Origin: Lineolata rhizophorae
Taxonomy: Eukaryota > Ascomycota > Dothideomycetes > Lineolatales > Lineolataceae
Assembly: GCA_010093515.1 (NCBI GenBank)
Contig: MU001693.1
Coordinates: 391,596-455,595 of the forward strand
DNA length: 64,000 nt
Reading direction: 5' to 3'
Translations under genes and position numbers: made by a program
In this document: positions 1-11,938 of the stretch, piece after piece
Layout of the letters: each line of letters opens with the position of its first letter
How positions within the stretch are numbered: the first letter of the stretch is position 1
The notes under the pieces: generated by a model
Seen by the model: only the letters and a program-made list of their open reading frames with translations
Database searches by the model: none
What the model was told of the DNA's origin: nothing

Positions 1-1382
1 ATGCCTCGCGCCGCTCTCGCACCGCTCGCCGCGGCCTCATCCCAGCTCCTAGTTCCATCCCCAGCCTCGCGACTTGTGCAACGGCGCCTGGCAGCAGCAG
101 CAACCGCAGCTCGATGGCCGCGCCTCGCGTCGCAGCGCAACTTTGCGTCCGTGACGCCCACGGCCACCTCGTCAAAAGGGTCTCTTCCGCTCGAGGGCAT
201 CAAGGTGTTGGACCTGACGCGGGTGTTAGCGGGGCCATACTGCACGCAGATCCTAGGCGACCTTGGGTACACCCCCCCCCACTCCTCCTCCTCTAACTTT
301 CCACCCCTATTAAAGTCTGCCCTCGCACTAACAGCAAAGCGCCGGCGATGCAGCGCCGAAGTGGTCAAGGTCGAGCACCCTGAGCGCGGCGACGACACGC
401 GGGCGTGGGGCCCACCCTACGCCGGGTACACGGACGGGCGCGACGGCACCGGCGAGAGCGCGTACTACCTGTCGGTGAACCGCAACAAGAAGTCGCTGGG
501 GCTGTCGTTCAAGGAGTCGGAAGGGCAGAGCATCGTGCGCGAGCTGGCCAGGAAGGCCGACGTCTTCGTCGAGAACTACCTGCCCGGCAGCCTGAAGAAG
601 TACGGGCTCGACTACGCGTCGCTGAAGGAGCTGAACCCGCAGCTCATCTACGCGAGCATCACGGGCTACGGCCAGTTCGGGCCGTACAGCGACCGCGCGG
701 GCTACGATGTCATGGTGGAAGCGTACGTGCTCGTATTCCGACAGAGTCCCCCCTCAGAGGCGAGCTAGCTCACACGGCCACTCTAGCGAAATGGGCCTCA
801 TGCACATAACCGGAACGCGGGACGGCCCGCCCGTCAAGGTCGGCTGCGCCGTCACCGACCTCACCACGGGCATGTACACGGTGAACAGCGTGCTGGCGGC
901 CATCATCGAGCGGGCGCGGTCGGGCGAGGGCCAGCAGCTGGACGTCTGCCTGTCCGACTGCCAGGTGGCGACGCTGTCCAACATGGCGCAGTCGGTGCTG
1001 GTGACGGGCCGGCGCGACAAGGGCCGCTGGGGCACGGCGCACCCGTCCGTGGTGCCCTACCAGGCCTTCAAGACCAAGGACGGCAACTTCCTCGTCGGCG
1101 GCGCCAACGACCGCCTCTTCGGCATCCTCTGCGGCGGCCTCGGCAGGCCCGAGTGGGCCCGGGACGAGCGCTTCGCCGTCAATAGCGCGCGCGTCGCCAA
1201 CAGGGGCGTGCTGGAGAAGTGGATCGAGGACGTGACGGTGACCAAGACGACGGCCGAGTGGGAGGAGATTTTCGAGGGCACCGGGCTGCCGTTCGCAAAG
1301 GTTAACGATTTGATGGATACGGTCAATCACAAACACGGTGAGTTATACGCCCGTCCTAGACTTGGAAAAAGGGATTTTTTTT

Positions 1383-1424
<42 letters not shown>

Positions 1425-1673
1425 ATATATTTTCAAGAAGCTAACGAGGCATTGGTTGCAGTGCGTGCGCGCAACATGATTGTCCAGGTCGATCATCCAA
1501 GCTGCGGTCCGATGGAACTGATCAACACCCCCGTCAAGTGGTCGCGGTCGAAGCCGTCGATTAGGAGCCCGCCGCCGACGCTGGGCGAAAACACGGACGA
1601 GGTGTTGAGGGAGCTGCTGGGCAAGAGCGAGGCTGAGATTCAGGAGTTGAGAGCCCACGGAACCGTGGCGTAA
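1..1673 (+). CDS. Class III (CaiB/BaiF) CoA-transferase, probably mitochondrial, SUGCT-like
   Basis: Transfers CoA between acyl-CoA and a free carboxylic acid; the closest family type by eye is the mitochondrial succinyl-CoA:glutarate CoA-transferase group. Four exons are supported by splice signals and phase: 1-266, 354-722, 787-1337, 1462-1673, giving 465 aa. The first junction restores [18 protein letters not shown], the second MVEAEMGLMH, the third [17 protein letters not shown], all typical of the family. The Asp of the LDVCLSD motif fits the catalytic aspartate of class III enzymes. The first ~50 residues are rich in Ala, Arg and Ser with no acidic residue, as in a mitochondrial presequence. 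The ATG is the very first base of the window, so an upstream start cannot be excluded. Intron 3 holds an AT microsatellite. It is head-to-tail with the SCOT gene, so two unrelated CoA-transferase folds sit side by side. The substrate is not determinable from sequence. Confidence 0.88.
1389..1430. repeat. (AT)n microsatellite inside an intron
   Basis: About 42 bases of nearly pure AT dinucleotides interrupted once by a CATG, lying in the last intron of the class III CoA-transferase gene and just before the CTAAC branch site at 1440-1446. Likely length-polymorphic; not coding. Confidence 0.9.
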
Positions 1674-2812
1674 GGGAAAAAGCCCGGATAGGCTGGGGCA
1701 AGTTGGATATTCTTTTTGCTCTTCAAAGCGTCGGCATTTTGAACTTGGTTGGAGACATGGCCGTTTTGGAAGCATTGACTCGCGGCGCTTTTCAGTAGAG
1801 GATCTCCTTGGCTATCTTGTATTGGGCATCATCGATGTATTTAAGGTTGCTCATGTTATTCTAAGAAAATTGTCATTGTAATCGGGTTTAATAAGATTGA
1901 GGCAAATAGTCTGCCCACTGCACGTTGTTCATGCTCAAAGGACATTCCCCAATCAGTCGCATCCGCAGCCTCATCCTATCGTACGCCAGCTTCGAACCTC
2001 GCCGAACGACACATGCCCTTTGCACGTGCCTCGCGTCTCGTCCTGGACGCGCGCTCACGTGCAGTGTGGGGCGCCAATTAACGGCGGCCGGAGCCGTCGG
2101 GGTCGCGCCCGATGCGCGTCTGCCCCGCACCCGCCTCCGCCGGCATGTGGGCGGCTTCTACCCGCGGCTACATACCGTCTGCCACCAAATCCGGTGTGGA
2201 TTCGGCTTGTCGCCGCCGCCGCCACAAGGCCCGGGTCTGCGAGCGCTTGCGGCCGGTCCCGTGACTGGCGCGGGACGTGCAGGGTCCAGTCTCGCTCTGC
2301 GGTGCGGCCGCTCTCTTTTGGAGAAAGGCGGGAAGGGGGGTGAGGGAGCTCGACTGCTGGCTGCTCAGGGCCCGAGATGCGCCGACACCGGACCCCACCC
2401 TATCCGAAGCGAATGCCGAGCTTCCAACCGTCTTGGGTTTGGTTGGAGACGAGGTCATCGGCGCGCGTGTGGATATTCTCTTTCCCGCAGCGCGAAAGCC
2501 GTCCTACTCATTCCTAGCTTCCCTTTCCTTTCCTTTCCTTTTCGTTTTTTGTTGAGTTGCCACAAAGAGATTTTCTCCCGAAAATCAGTGGAGTGGGACG
2601 AAGGGAGCTTTTCATCGAGCGGGGCGCATTTCTGTTTTGGATTTCCACTTCAATTGCTAGCTACCCCTTCCCTGAATTTGATTTCACAGGTTCGATGTGG
2701 AGAAGGTGGTAGTTGGGGAACCTCGCGCCACGAAGCGGCAGCCACCATAGTAAACACAGGTCCAACCTCCCCACTCCTCACCACCACCACCATCACAACC
2801 ACCACAACCACA
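1674..2812. promoter_or_regulatory. Intergenic region: 3' end of CoA-transferase and promoter/5' UTR of SCOT
   Basis: No gene is seen. It has a GC-rich middle, CATGTGGGC at 2144-2152 (one base from the motif repeated in the other promoters), and a pyrimidine-rich tract at about 2510-2550 typical of fungal core promoters. CCACCACCACC and ACAACC tracts lie just before the SCOT ATG. Long open frames crossing here are GC-driven. Confidence 0.5.
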
Positions 2813-4721
2813 ATGCGGCCCTCCGGCTTCCGCATCGTGGCCGCGCTGCGCGTCAGCAGCGGCGGATCCATCCACTCCGCCAGCGCGCGCCGCGCCTTCT
2901 CCTCGTCCCCGATAAACCTCCGCATCAACAAGATCTGCGACTCGGCGGCCGAGGCCGTCAAGGACGTCAAGAGCGGGCAGACGCTGCTGGTGGGCGGCTT
3001 CGGCTTCTCCGGGGTGCCCAACTCGCTCATCAACGCGCTGCGCGACCGGCCCGAGCTCAAGGACTTCACCGTCGTAAGCAACAATGCCGGGATGCCGGGT
3101 GTCGGTCTGGGTACGTGTTTCCACACCAGCCCCGCAAATGTCCTTGAAAGATTGAAGTGGATGTGAGAGGTGAGGTGGTCCAATTGGGGCTGTATTCGTG
3201 CTGATGTGCGCCATCTTGAGGCAGGCCAATTGCTCGAAACGAAGCAGATCGGCAAGATGATCGCCTCCTACATCGGCGAGAACAAGGTCTTCGAGCAGAT
3301 GTACTTGTCGGGCGACATCGCGCTGGAGCTCACGCCGCAGGGGACCATGGCGGAGAAGTGCGCTGCGGGTGCGGCGGGCGTACCGGCCTTCTATACGCCA
3401 ACAGCGTACGGCACAATCGGTACGTACACTCGGAACTGTTCAAGTAGGGGAAACGTTTTCAAGCGGGGACAATTCGCTGACACCGGTCCCACCCCTCCCT
3501 CCCAGTCCAATCCGGCGAGCTGCCCGTCAAGTATAACAAGGACGGCACCGTGGCTATGATGGCGCCCGCGCGCGAGACGCGCACCTTCAACGGCAAGCAG
3601 TACGTCATGGAGCCGGCCATCTTCGGCGACGTGGCGCTGGTCAAGGTGCACAAGGCGGACCGGCTGGGCAACTGCCAGTTCCGCAAGGCCATGAACAATT
3701 TCAACGAGGCCATGGGCAAGAACGCGCGGCTGACGCTCGTCGAGGCCGACGAGCTGGTCGAGGTCGGTGAGATCTCCCCCGAGGATATCCACCTCCAGGG
3801 AGTCTACGTCTCGAAGGTCATCCAGAGCACCGAGGAGAAGAAGATTGAGAAGCTCACGTTTGCGAAGAGCGCCGAGGAGATTGTTGGCACTGGTAAGATC
3901 TCCTATCCCCCTTACTGGAACGCCTGCTTAGGCCGCAACTGGGGAGGCTGAATATGGAAACGCTAACGCTTGCACGCGGCCGACATAGGTTCTGACCCCG
4001 CAGCTCTCAAGCGCGAGAAGATCATCAAGCGTGCGGCCAAGGAGCTCAAGGACGGCATGTACGTGAACCTGGGCATCGGAATGCCGCTGGCGACGCCGGC
4101 CTTCTTGCCCCAGGACACCGAGGTGGTGCTGCAGTCGGAGAACGGCATCCTGGGCATGGGCCGGTACCCGAACCCGGGCGAGGAGGACCCGGACCTGATC
4201 AACCCGGGCAAGGAGACGGTGACGCTCAACGTGGGCGCCTCCGTCTTCGGCTCCCACGAGAGCTTCGGCATGATCCGCTCCGGCCGCATCAACCTGACGA
4301 TGCTGGGCGCGCTCCAGGTCGGCCAGTACGGCGACTTGGCGAACTTCATGCTGCCCGGTAAGGTCAAGGGTATCGGCGGCGCCATGGATCTCGTCGCCAA
4401 TCCGCAGGAGACGAAGGTCGTGGTTACCATGGAGCACACGGATAAGAAGGGCCGACCTAAGATTCTCGAGCGTAAGTTTTGAGACTTCCTCTTTCGGAAA
4501 AAGGACAAAGCCGCTAATTCATGGGCACAGTCTGCACCTTCCCCCTCACTGGTAAGAAGTGCGTCTCGACCATCATCACTGATCTGGCTGTCTTCGACGT
4601 CGACCCGATATATGGCTTGACCTTGATTGAGAAGGTGGACGATATCTCGCTTGAGGAGCTCAAGTCGAAGACTGCCGCACCGTACAAGGTGTCGGAGAAC
4701 TTGAAGTCGTATGGTTCGTAA
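2813..4721 (+). CDS. Succinyl-CoA:3-oxoacid CoA-transferase (SCOT), mitochondrial; possible 3-oxoadipate CoA-transferase
   Basis: Class I CoA-transferase moving CoA from succinyl-CoA to a 3-oxoacid such as acetoacetate or 3-oxoadipate. Five exons: 2813-3110, 3225-3419, 3506-3892, 3989-4471, 4531-4721 (517 aa, the normal SCOT length). Alpha and beta parts are fused, as in eukaryotic SCOT. Visible motifs: [10 protein letters not shown] near residue 63, [25 protein letters not shown] in the alpha domain (split here only for reference: positions about 146-170), NLGIGMP, and the catalytic glutamate of SENG at residue 344. The first ~32 residues are Arg/Ser/Ala-rich with few acids, a likely mitochondrial targeting peptide. 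All introns leave phase 1, so boundaries are mutually consistent. In beta-ketoadipate metabolism of fungi this family also acts on 3-oxoadipate, which fits the neighbouring maleylacetate-reductase-like and thiolase genes; that role is inference. Confidence 0.93.
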
Positions 4722-5225
4722 AACGTGATAAGCGAGTGAGGTGAGATAGCTTGGTGAGGAGAAGGTGAGGGAGGCTTTATCTAGACTTTTGCTCTTTCGC
4801 GCATCTCGGTGTCCCTGGACTTCACGAATTGGGGTCATCAAACTTCTGCATATGATGGCATTTGGAAAATTTAAGTCGGTCTGGCTTTTGGGTTATTAGT
4901 TAAATAGAGAATGAAAATCGGGATAGTTAGTCTTCTGATCACACTTACGCAACGTGCCCTCCGGCATTTGTTCAAGTCTAATTGTCAGGTTGCATTGTCT
5001 AATGTTTTTGGGATAATCTTATCTACTATATCTAACATGACAGATGAATCGTGCAATTTGATACGCAAATCAGACAAACGTGGGCGCAAATGCAAAAAAT
5101 GCCTTGGCAAACAATGAAAACATGGTGCTAGAACTCCGAGTATCCATAAGAACTTGGAACACCAGTGCCTCACCGGACGCGTTCTCAGCCGCTTTCCATC
5201 CACCGCCACTTCCATCCATCCCACT
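4722..5225. other. Convergent 3' intergenic region
   Basis: Lies between the stop codons of the SCOT gene and the lyase gene. AT-richer than its surroundings, with terminator-like T and A runs; no gene or RNA seen. Confidence 0.5.
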
Positions 5226-6805
5226 TTAGCTACGCTCCGACAACGCCAGCACATCGTCCACCATGCGGCCTGACGCGCCCAGATAGTTCACCTCGTCGCA
5301 CATCTCGGCCAGCTTATCCGTCTCGATGTTGGCGACGACGTCCCGGTTCTGCGCGAGCACGTCCAACAAGCTCCGGTCCTGCTCGATGGCCTTCTTGCAG
5401 GCGTCGTAGACGACGTCGTGCGCCTTCTGCCTGCCGATGTACTCGGCCAGGCCCATCATGACGGCCTCGGCGACGATGAGCCCCTTGGTGCTCTTCAAGT
5501 TGCGCATCATGGACTCGGCGTCGACGGTGAGGCCCGACAGGGCGAAGCGCGCCTGGTGCAGGGCGCCGACGGCCAGCACGAAGCTGTCCGGGACGGCGAC
5601 CCACTCGACGTGCCAGGGCCCGGAGGCGCGCTCGAAGTCGGCCACCATGCCGTCGAGGGCGAGGCCGGCGTTGGCCCGCAGCACCTTGGAGGCCGCCAAC
5701 ATGACCTCGCTGGAGATGGGGTTGCGCTTCTGGGGCATGGTGGAGCTGGCGCCGCGGTGGGGCACGAAGGGCTCGGCCACCTCGCCGAGCTCGTTGCTGC
5801 TCATGACGATGACGTCGAGGGCCAGCTTGCCCAGCGAGCCGCCGACGAGGGCGAGGAAGCCGGCCACCTCGGCCACGCCGTCGCGCGCCACGTGCCAGGT
5901 GGCCGAGGGGTTCGCCAGGCCGACCTCGGCGGCCAGGGCGGCGCGCACCCGCAGGCCGGCGTCGCCGGGCCCCAGCGACGCCAGGGTGCCGGCGGCGCCG
6001 CCGTACTGGACCATGAGGGCGCGGGGCTTGAGCTGGCGGAGGCGCTCGCGGTGGCGCTGGAAGGCCGACAGGTAGACGGCGCACTTGTAGCCGAAGGTGA
6101 CGGGCAGGGCGTGCTGGAGGTGGGTGCGGCCGGCCATAGGGGTGTCGCGGTGGCGGCGGGCGAGGTCCTCGAGCGCGCCCACCACGCCGTCCAGCTCGCG
6201 CTCCACCAGCTCCAGCCCGCCCTTCATCTGCAGCGTCGCCGCCGTGTCCATGATGTCCTGCGTCGTCGCGCCCCAGTGCACGTACCGGCCCGCGTCGCCC
6301 CCGCACATGGCCGACAGCTGCCGCACCAGCGGCAGGATCGGGTACCCGACGATGTCCGTCTCATGCCGCAGCCGGTCGAGGTCCAGCAAGTCTGGGTCCG
6401 AGTTGGCGGCGATGGCGTCGGCGGCGGCGCGCGGGATCACGTCGCACGAGGCTTGGGCGCGCGCGAGCGCCGTCTCGACGTCGACGCAACGGTGGATGTA
6501 GGCCGTGTCGCTGAAGACCTGGAAGCGGCATGAATATCGGTTGTCACATGCTCAGACCACCTCCTCCTGTTCGGCGGTTGAAATGTTGGGGTTGGGTGGT
6601 GGTTGGTTCGGTCAGGGAAGGTGGTGCAGCCAAGCAAATTCAGGGTAAGGGGGGGGGGGGTGGTCGAAAGATCGGATCAAGTCCTCTCGTGTTGCTCTTC
6701 TTCCCCCATCTCTGACTCTTCTCTCTCTTCTCGTACCTTGCGAATCTCGTCCGTGCCGAATAGATTGCGGAAAATGACCGAGTCAATGGCGCTCACGGAC
6801 CCCAT
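5226..6805 (-). CDS. Fumarase/aspartase-superfamily lyase, 3-carboxy-cis,cis-muconate cycloisomerase / adenylosuccinate lyase-like
   Basis: Catalyses a beta-elimination or cyclo-isomerisation on a dicarboxylate-type substrate. Two exons on the minus strand: 6805-6737 and 6518-5226, with a 218-nt G-run-containing intron. The junction gives NLFGTDEIRK followed by VFSDTAYIHRC, the usual N-terminal block. Other blocks: HWGATTQDIMDT, GRTHLQHALPVTFGYK, the superfamily signature SSTMPQKRNP, and an adenylosuccinate-lyase C-terminal domain (STKGLIVAEAVMM to YLGASGRMVDDVL). The MPQKRNP form is closer to bacterial PcaB than to purine adenylosuccinate lyase. From ATG 6805 the protein is 453 aa, the normal size. 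In-frame ATGs at 6907 and 6949 would add an Arg-rich, possibly mitochondrial leader (487 aa from 6907), so the start is open. It shares a divergent promoter with the homogentisate dioxygenase gene, suggesting a catabolic job. The exact substrate is unknown. Confidence 0.82.
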
Positions 6806-6907
6806 TTTTCGTCGCTGCTGGGCCGCGAACGGCACCACGATCTTCCTGCTCCGCTGTGCCGTGCGTGCGATCGACACGGTGCGAAAGGGTGCCACCAGCG
6901 CTGACAT

Positions 6908-8842
6908 GGAGGAGGATCCGTGGAGACGTTGCAGCATCACCAATTGCACTGCACGACCAAAGTCCGTGTCGGAGGAGTAAGGGCGGTCCCGGGCTGTTCA
7001 GTGAAGCAATTGGCGAGCCAAGAGTTGCGTACAGAGCTGTCGAGGAAAGCGGAACAGAAGCAACAGAAGGAAAACGGAGGAAACACAAAAAAAGGCACGG
7101 TCCCACCGTTGCCAGGCCCGCAACGGCAGCAAAAAGTTCCCCAGGCGCAAACCGCCCACGCCGGCCCCGATTCCCGGCGAGTGCGGAGAGCGGATGCCGA
7201 GACTTCGCCGCCGGCGCGCTAGTGCAGGGCTCGCGCGCGCTAGGCCCGGCGGGGCAAGGCGTGCCCTGGCCGCGGGGCTGGGCCCGCCGCCCGCCAGATC
7301 CAGTGGGCCGGGCCCGCCGCGCCGCAGCCGCCGCCTTGGCATGTGGGGCTCTCGTCCACCACCTCCTCCACTGCCCAACCCCCAAGACCTTCCGGCGAAC
7401 TCGCGCGCGTTCCAGGCCGGGCGCGGTGCCATTGCCGGCCACCCCGTGACTCCGTCGTGGCTCTGCGCCTCCTCTGGCTTCGAAGGATTGGCATCGCCTC
7501 TGAGATCGTTGACGTCGCTGTTCTCCGCACTGCGTGCTGTATCCCCGAGTGGGACAGGTACGCAACGAAGGTGGCATCGCAAACTGCGGACCGCCGCTGG
7601 AACCCGATTCTCGAAGCTCAATATCAATTGGGTCGCCGCGTTGGGCTCTGAGGCATTGCGCTGCAAGAGTGCCGGGAGCTCTTCCCGAACCACGTTCTAA
7701 GATGGCGTTGCAGGCCTCATTAAGCTCGCCGTCTTCTTGGGGTTCCCGATAAGCTCTCTGTTTGCGTGATAATCGGCTCTAAATCATCTCACTTTGCGGC
7801 CTGAGTGTCTAACGCAGACCCTAGATGCAACGGAACATCATGTGAGTTGAATTGCTATTCAAGCTCCAAATAGAAAACGAAGGCGTGGGTTCTAATTCTG
7901 TGCATTATTCCTCCTATCAAGCGAATTGCGCGTATACCTTAGTACATTTTGTTCGCGCCGTTTATTACCGGGTTGCGTTCGCTGATCTCCACATGGGCTT
8001 CCCCACAAATCGACTGGGGCTCCACACAAGCTTGCCCCCTGGGCGATTGGCCAGATCGCGCACTCAAGCCAAGTTCACCTCCTCTCCCATGTTTGAACGC
8101 GCCTTGCGGTACGAACTGTTTTCCTTGCACGGCGCAGCTCGCCCGCGAAGGAAAAAGCACCGCTCCGCGTAAACACCCCCTCCCCCCCGGAGTATGTACA
8201 TAGCCCCCCATTCCCGGCTACATTTCCCCGGCGGGTACATACCTAGAGCCCGTCTCACCTCAGATCCAGAAAGGCACAATGGCTCGACCACGTCCCCACC
8301 GAGCCACCCTGGCGTTCCACGCCACCACGAGGGAGCTCTGTATTCCGTGCATCCGTGCGTGGCCGGCCCCCACCTCACTGGCTCACCACTGTTACCACCA
8401 CCCCCGCACTGCTGCGGCGTCGGCGCCGCTCCGCGTCCCTCTGGTACGCTAGAGGTGGGATGGCCACCCGGCGTCACAAGCCGAGCCGCAGGGTGGTGCT
8501 CCGTAGTGGTGGTGATGGCCCTGGAGGTGGTGCTTGGGTCCCTCTCTCATGCGACCTGCTATGGAAAAGCACATCGGCATTCCAAACGTACCCACCGCGG
8601 CCGGCCCTGGTTGGTCGGGGTACGCGCAGCCCATGTCTCTCCGTCGCCATTCGAGCTGGACTTAAGAGCCATTGCAGCTCCTTAAGAGACTCGAGCTTTT
8701 ACCAACCTTAGCCGTGCTCTGTCTTCCAGGTCCGACCGGCATCGTTCAGCCTAACCCTCCTTCGACTTCGTCAATTCCATCCCAGAGGTTACTGTCTGGC
8801 ACAGTCGCTCGAAAGCTTTCTCTACCTCAATTAAGAGCAATC
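6908..8842. promoter_or_regulatory. Divergent promoter region between lyase and homogentisate dioxygenase
   Basis: A 1.9 kb intergenic region. It is GC-rich at 7100-7500, then mixed, with repeated TACATAG/TACATACCTAG-like words at about 8195-8255 and a pyrimidine-rich stretch before the ATG at 8843. It holds a CATGTGGGG site at 7340-7348. Several overlapping open frames on both strands have no recognisable domain and are treated as GC-driven. Confidence 0.5.
7340..7348 (+). promoter_or_regulatory. CATGTGGGG motif (CreA-like core GTGGGG)
   Basis: GTGGGG fits the Aspergillus CreA consensus SYGGRG. The extended word ATGTGGGG recurs in the other divergent promoters of this block. Located between the lyase and homogentisate dioxygenase genes. 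Binding is inferred only. Confidence 0.4.
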
Positions 8843-11195
8843 ATGCCTTCTATTAAAGAGAGAGTCCCCGTCAAGGACCCGTACAAGGTCTTCCACTACA
8901 CCGATCTCCAGCGCACCAAACCGACGCGCGAGAACGACCCGTACGACTATCAGCCGGGCTTCGGCAACCGCTTCCAGTCCGAGGTGATTCCTGGCGCCCT
9001 GCCCGTGGCGCAGAACAACCCCCAGGACCGCGGGTATGGCCTGTACACCGAAGGCATCACTTACTCGGCCTTCGCCGCGCCGCGGCATCATAACATGAGC
9101 ACCTACATGTACCGCGCGCGGCCGTCGGCGGCTCACAGTAAGTTTGCAATCGAGCATATGATCAAAGCATAAAGTCGCTCCAAGTTCTTTCAAGGGCATT
9201 TGCTGATTAAGCTCTTGCGATAACCAGTGGGTTACAAGGACATCGAGACCAAGTCCGACGTGGAAAACTGCTTCCTGAGCATCAACAAGAGCGTCGAGAC
9301 GCTTCCGCAGCAGGCTGAATGGAGCCCGTTCCCGCTGCCCAAGGAAGGCGAGGAGATCGACTTCACCAACGGGCTGCACACGCTGGCCGGCTCGGGCGAC
9401 CCCAACCTGCGCGAGGGCATCGCGCTCTGGGTCTACATGTTCAACAAGTCGATGGAACAGAAGGCTTACTGCAACGCCGACGGCGACTTCCTCATCTGCC
9501 CGCAGACGGGCATCCTGGACATCCAGACCGAGATGGGCAAGCTCTTCGTGCAGCCCGGCGAGATCTGCGTCATTCAGCGCGGCGTCCGCTTCGCCGTCCG
9601 GCTCGCCGAGGGCTCCGAGGCCGCCCGCGGCTACATCACCGAGGTCTGGGGTTCCGCCTGGGAGCTCCCGGACCTGGGCCCGCTGGGCGGCTACGGCCTG
9701 GCCAACCCTCGCGACTTCTTGCACCCGGTCGCGCACATCGACGAGGACCTGCACGTGCCGTTCTCCATCGTGGTCAAGCTGAACGGCAAGCACACGTCGA
9801 TCGAGCAGGATCACAGCCCGTTTGACGTCGTGGCCTGGCACGGCAACGTCATTCCGTACAAGGTGAGACCTCTCCTTTCCTCGCTGCACATGTACAGCGC
9901 CCGTTCCAGAATCGTTACAACTGACAGCGCTCCCCCACCCCCCTTTCGCAGTACGACCTCACCAAGTTCGCGTCCCAGAACGCGACATCCATCGACCACA
10001 CCGACCCATCGATCAACACGGTGCTGACGGCGCGCTCGCGCGACCCGCTCACGCCGCTGTGCGACTTCCTCTGGTTCGGCCCGCGATGGGACGTGGCCTC
10101 CAACTCGTTCCGGCTGCCCTACTTCCACCGCAACTCGGCGTCGGAGTTCCTGGCCTGCCTATACGGCGAGGGGCTCGGCCGCTCCGACGACTTCCAACCG
10201 GGCGGCGGCTCCTTCGAGGGCGGCCACACGCCCCACGGAGGCTTCTCCGACGGCTACGTCGACGAGGTCAAGCTGCAGACCAACGAGCCGCGCAAGATTC
10301 TCGAGAGTAAGTTCTCTCAAGAAAGCGCACACTTGCATCGTAGGTTTTTGAATGGGCGAGGCTGACGGAGGTCCGCGTTGCAGACCAGATGACCATCATG
10401 GTGGAGACGAGCCGCACCTTCCTCTTCACCGAGTACGCGCGCAAGGGCTGCGGCACCATCCACACCCAAGGCACCGACCCCAAGGTCTGGGACAAGCTGC
10501 CCGTGAGTCTTGCCCGAAGTTCCTTCCTCGCTTTCGTTCCGATCCCCGTATCCCGCCCCATGGCAAGCAAGCGAGTACAAGCTTTCCCCGCTGCCGTGCC
10601 CGCCGCCACCGACTCCTACCCCACAATGCACCCCGCCCATCTCGCTCCTTGCCACCCTCAACCCCCCCTCCCCCTCCCTTTCCTTTTCTTTCCCCAGCCA
10701 TCCTTCGCCCCCGCTACCATCCTTCCGACCGTACCACCACCCTGCATACTCCGACTCCCATCGAACCACCCCCCTTCTCCAACTCCCCACCTCCCTTCCA
10801 CCACCACTCCACCCACCCAGCCTCCTCTAAGCTCCCATCACGTGTTTCCCCCCTCCCCCCCTCCCCCCCCAACCGGCCCTCCAAACACCCTTCTCTTCTC
10901 TTCTCTCCCAACCCTCACATCACACAAAACAAGCCCGCGCTAACTCCAGGCCCGAACCCAACAGGACCGCTTCTCCGCCCACCCCGAGACGGCCAAGCTC
11001 CTGGCCAGGGTCAAGGAGGACAAGGCCGAGCTGAAGCGCCGCGTCGAGGCCTACCACGCCGTCGACCTGCTGCCCGGCATCGCGGCGCGCGACGCCGCCG
11101 CCGCCAAGGCGGCCGTGTCGACGCGCGAGAACGCCGAGGCGGCGGCCGCGCCCGCCGGCGGGAGCAACGGCGTGGCTAATGGGGGGGGTCATTGA
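8843..11195 (+). CDS. Homogentisate 1,2-dioxygenase (HGD family)
   Basis: Non-haem Fe(II) ring-cleaving dioxygenase; homogentisate + O2 gives maleylacetoacetate in Phe/Tyr and phenylacetate breakdown. Five exons: 8843-9137, 9228-9862, 9952-10306, 10384-10502, 10965-11195 (544 aa). The metal ligands are visible as His369 and Glu375 (YFHRNSASEF) and His405 (TPHG), with the same 6- and 30-residue spacing as human His335/Glu341/His371. His326 sits at the place of the human catalytic base His292. N-terminal blocks such as QPGFGNRFQSE and the YMYRARPS region also match. It is ~95 residues longer than the usual ~445-450 aa, partly through an Ala/Glu/Lys-rich C-terminal tail. Intron 4 is 462 nt and strongly C/T-rich. 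Two in-frame acceptors exist (10948-10949 and 10963-10964); the second is favoured because the CTAAC branch at 10940-10944 is too close to the first. Maleylacetoacetate isomerase and fumarylacetoacetase genes are not in the window. Confidence 0.93.
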
Positions 11196-11938
11196 GGGGG
11201 GGTTGTGCGGAGGGTGGGAGGTGCGGGGAGGGGCGAGGGCTGTGACGTCGCTCTGTTCGTGATGGATGATGAAATTCTGCTGCCGCGTAGTTATAGCGCT
11301 GCTGTTGTCTTAGTATGTGCGCATGCGACCTTAGGAGGTAGCTACCCGGGTTAAACTGTATGTATGCTTCGACGCTTTTATACACCGTATGCGATTGTTT
11401 CTCCTTTGGGCTCTTCATTTTCATAGTCGCACTGGGTTGATAATATAATGATGATGAAACAATTGAACGAAGCCTTTCTTCTCGCTCTGGTCGCAAGCTA
11501 TGCGGTTTTTTTTTTGTATAGAAAACACTCCCACGCAGAAATGTCGCAAGGTCGAAAATACAAGTCGACGAAAGGTGAAGAACAGACCCAGACCCAGACC
11601 CAGACCTGTCGTGACCGATCGGACAGACGTAAGAAAAGAGACGTCACCCACCAACGAAACAAAAGAAACAGTCCAACAAGCGCGGAACGCACCCAGACAG
11701 CCCGAACCCAGACAAAATAAAAGAACGCAAGCATCCTCCCAGCCCTCTCGAACCGTCCCTTATGAGCGAAAAATCGAAAACCCAATCAACATTCCAAACC
11801 GCCCACAAAGCTCGCCTCCGCTCCCCGCCAACAGACTACCCCTTTCCTCCCACCCTCTAGGCAATTGAGGACGAACACCACCACTACCACCACCACCATT
11901 ACCGCCACAACCACCCCCCCTCCCCCCCTTCCCCCTCT
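11196..11938. other. Convergent 3' intergenic region with CAGACC repeats
   Basis: Between the stops of homogentisate dioxygenase and the C2H2 regulator. Contains a short CAGACC tandem at about 11584-11607, an A-rich central part, and C-rich sequence with CCACCA/TACCAC repeats before 11940. No gene seen. Confidence 0.5.

Noticed and set aside
1925-2812. Upstream in-frame extension of the SCOT reading frame
   Set aside because: The translation lacks family similarity; ATG 2813 gives a normal mitochondrial leader and protein length.
5418-6533. 371-codon plus-strand frame antisense to the lyase
   Set aside because: Low-complexity Gly/Ala/Val/His translation overlapping a well-supported enzyme; compositional shadow.
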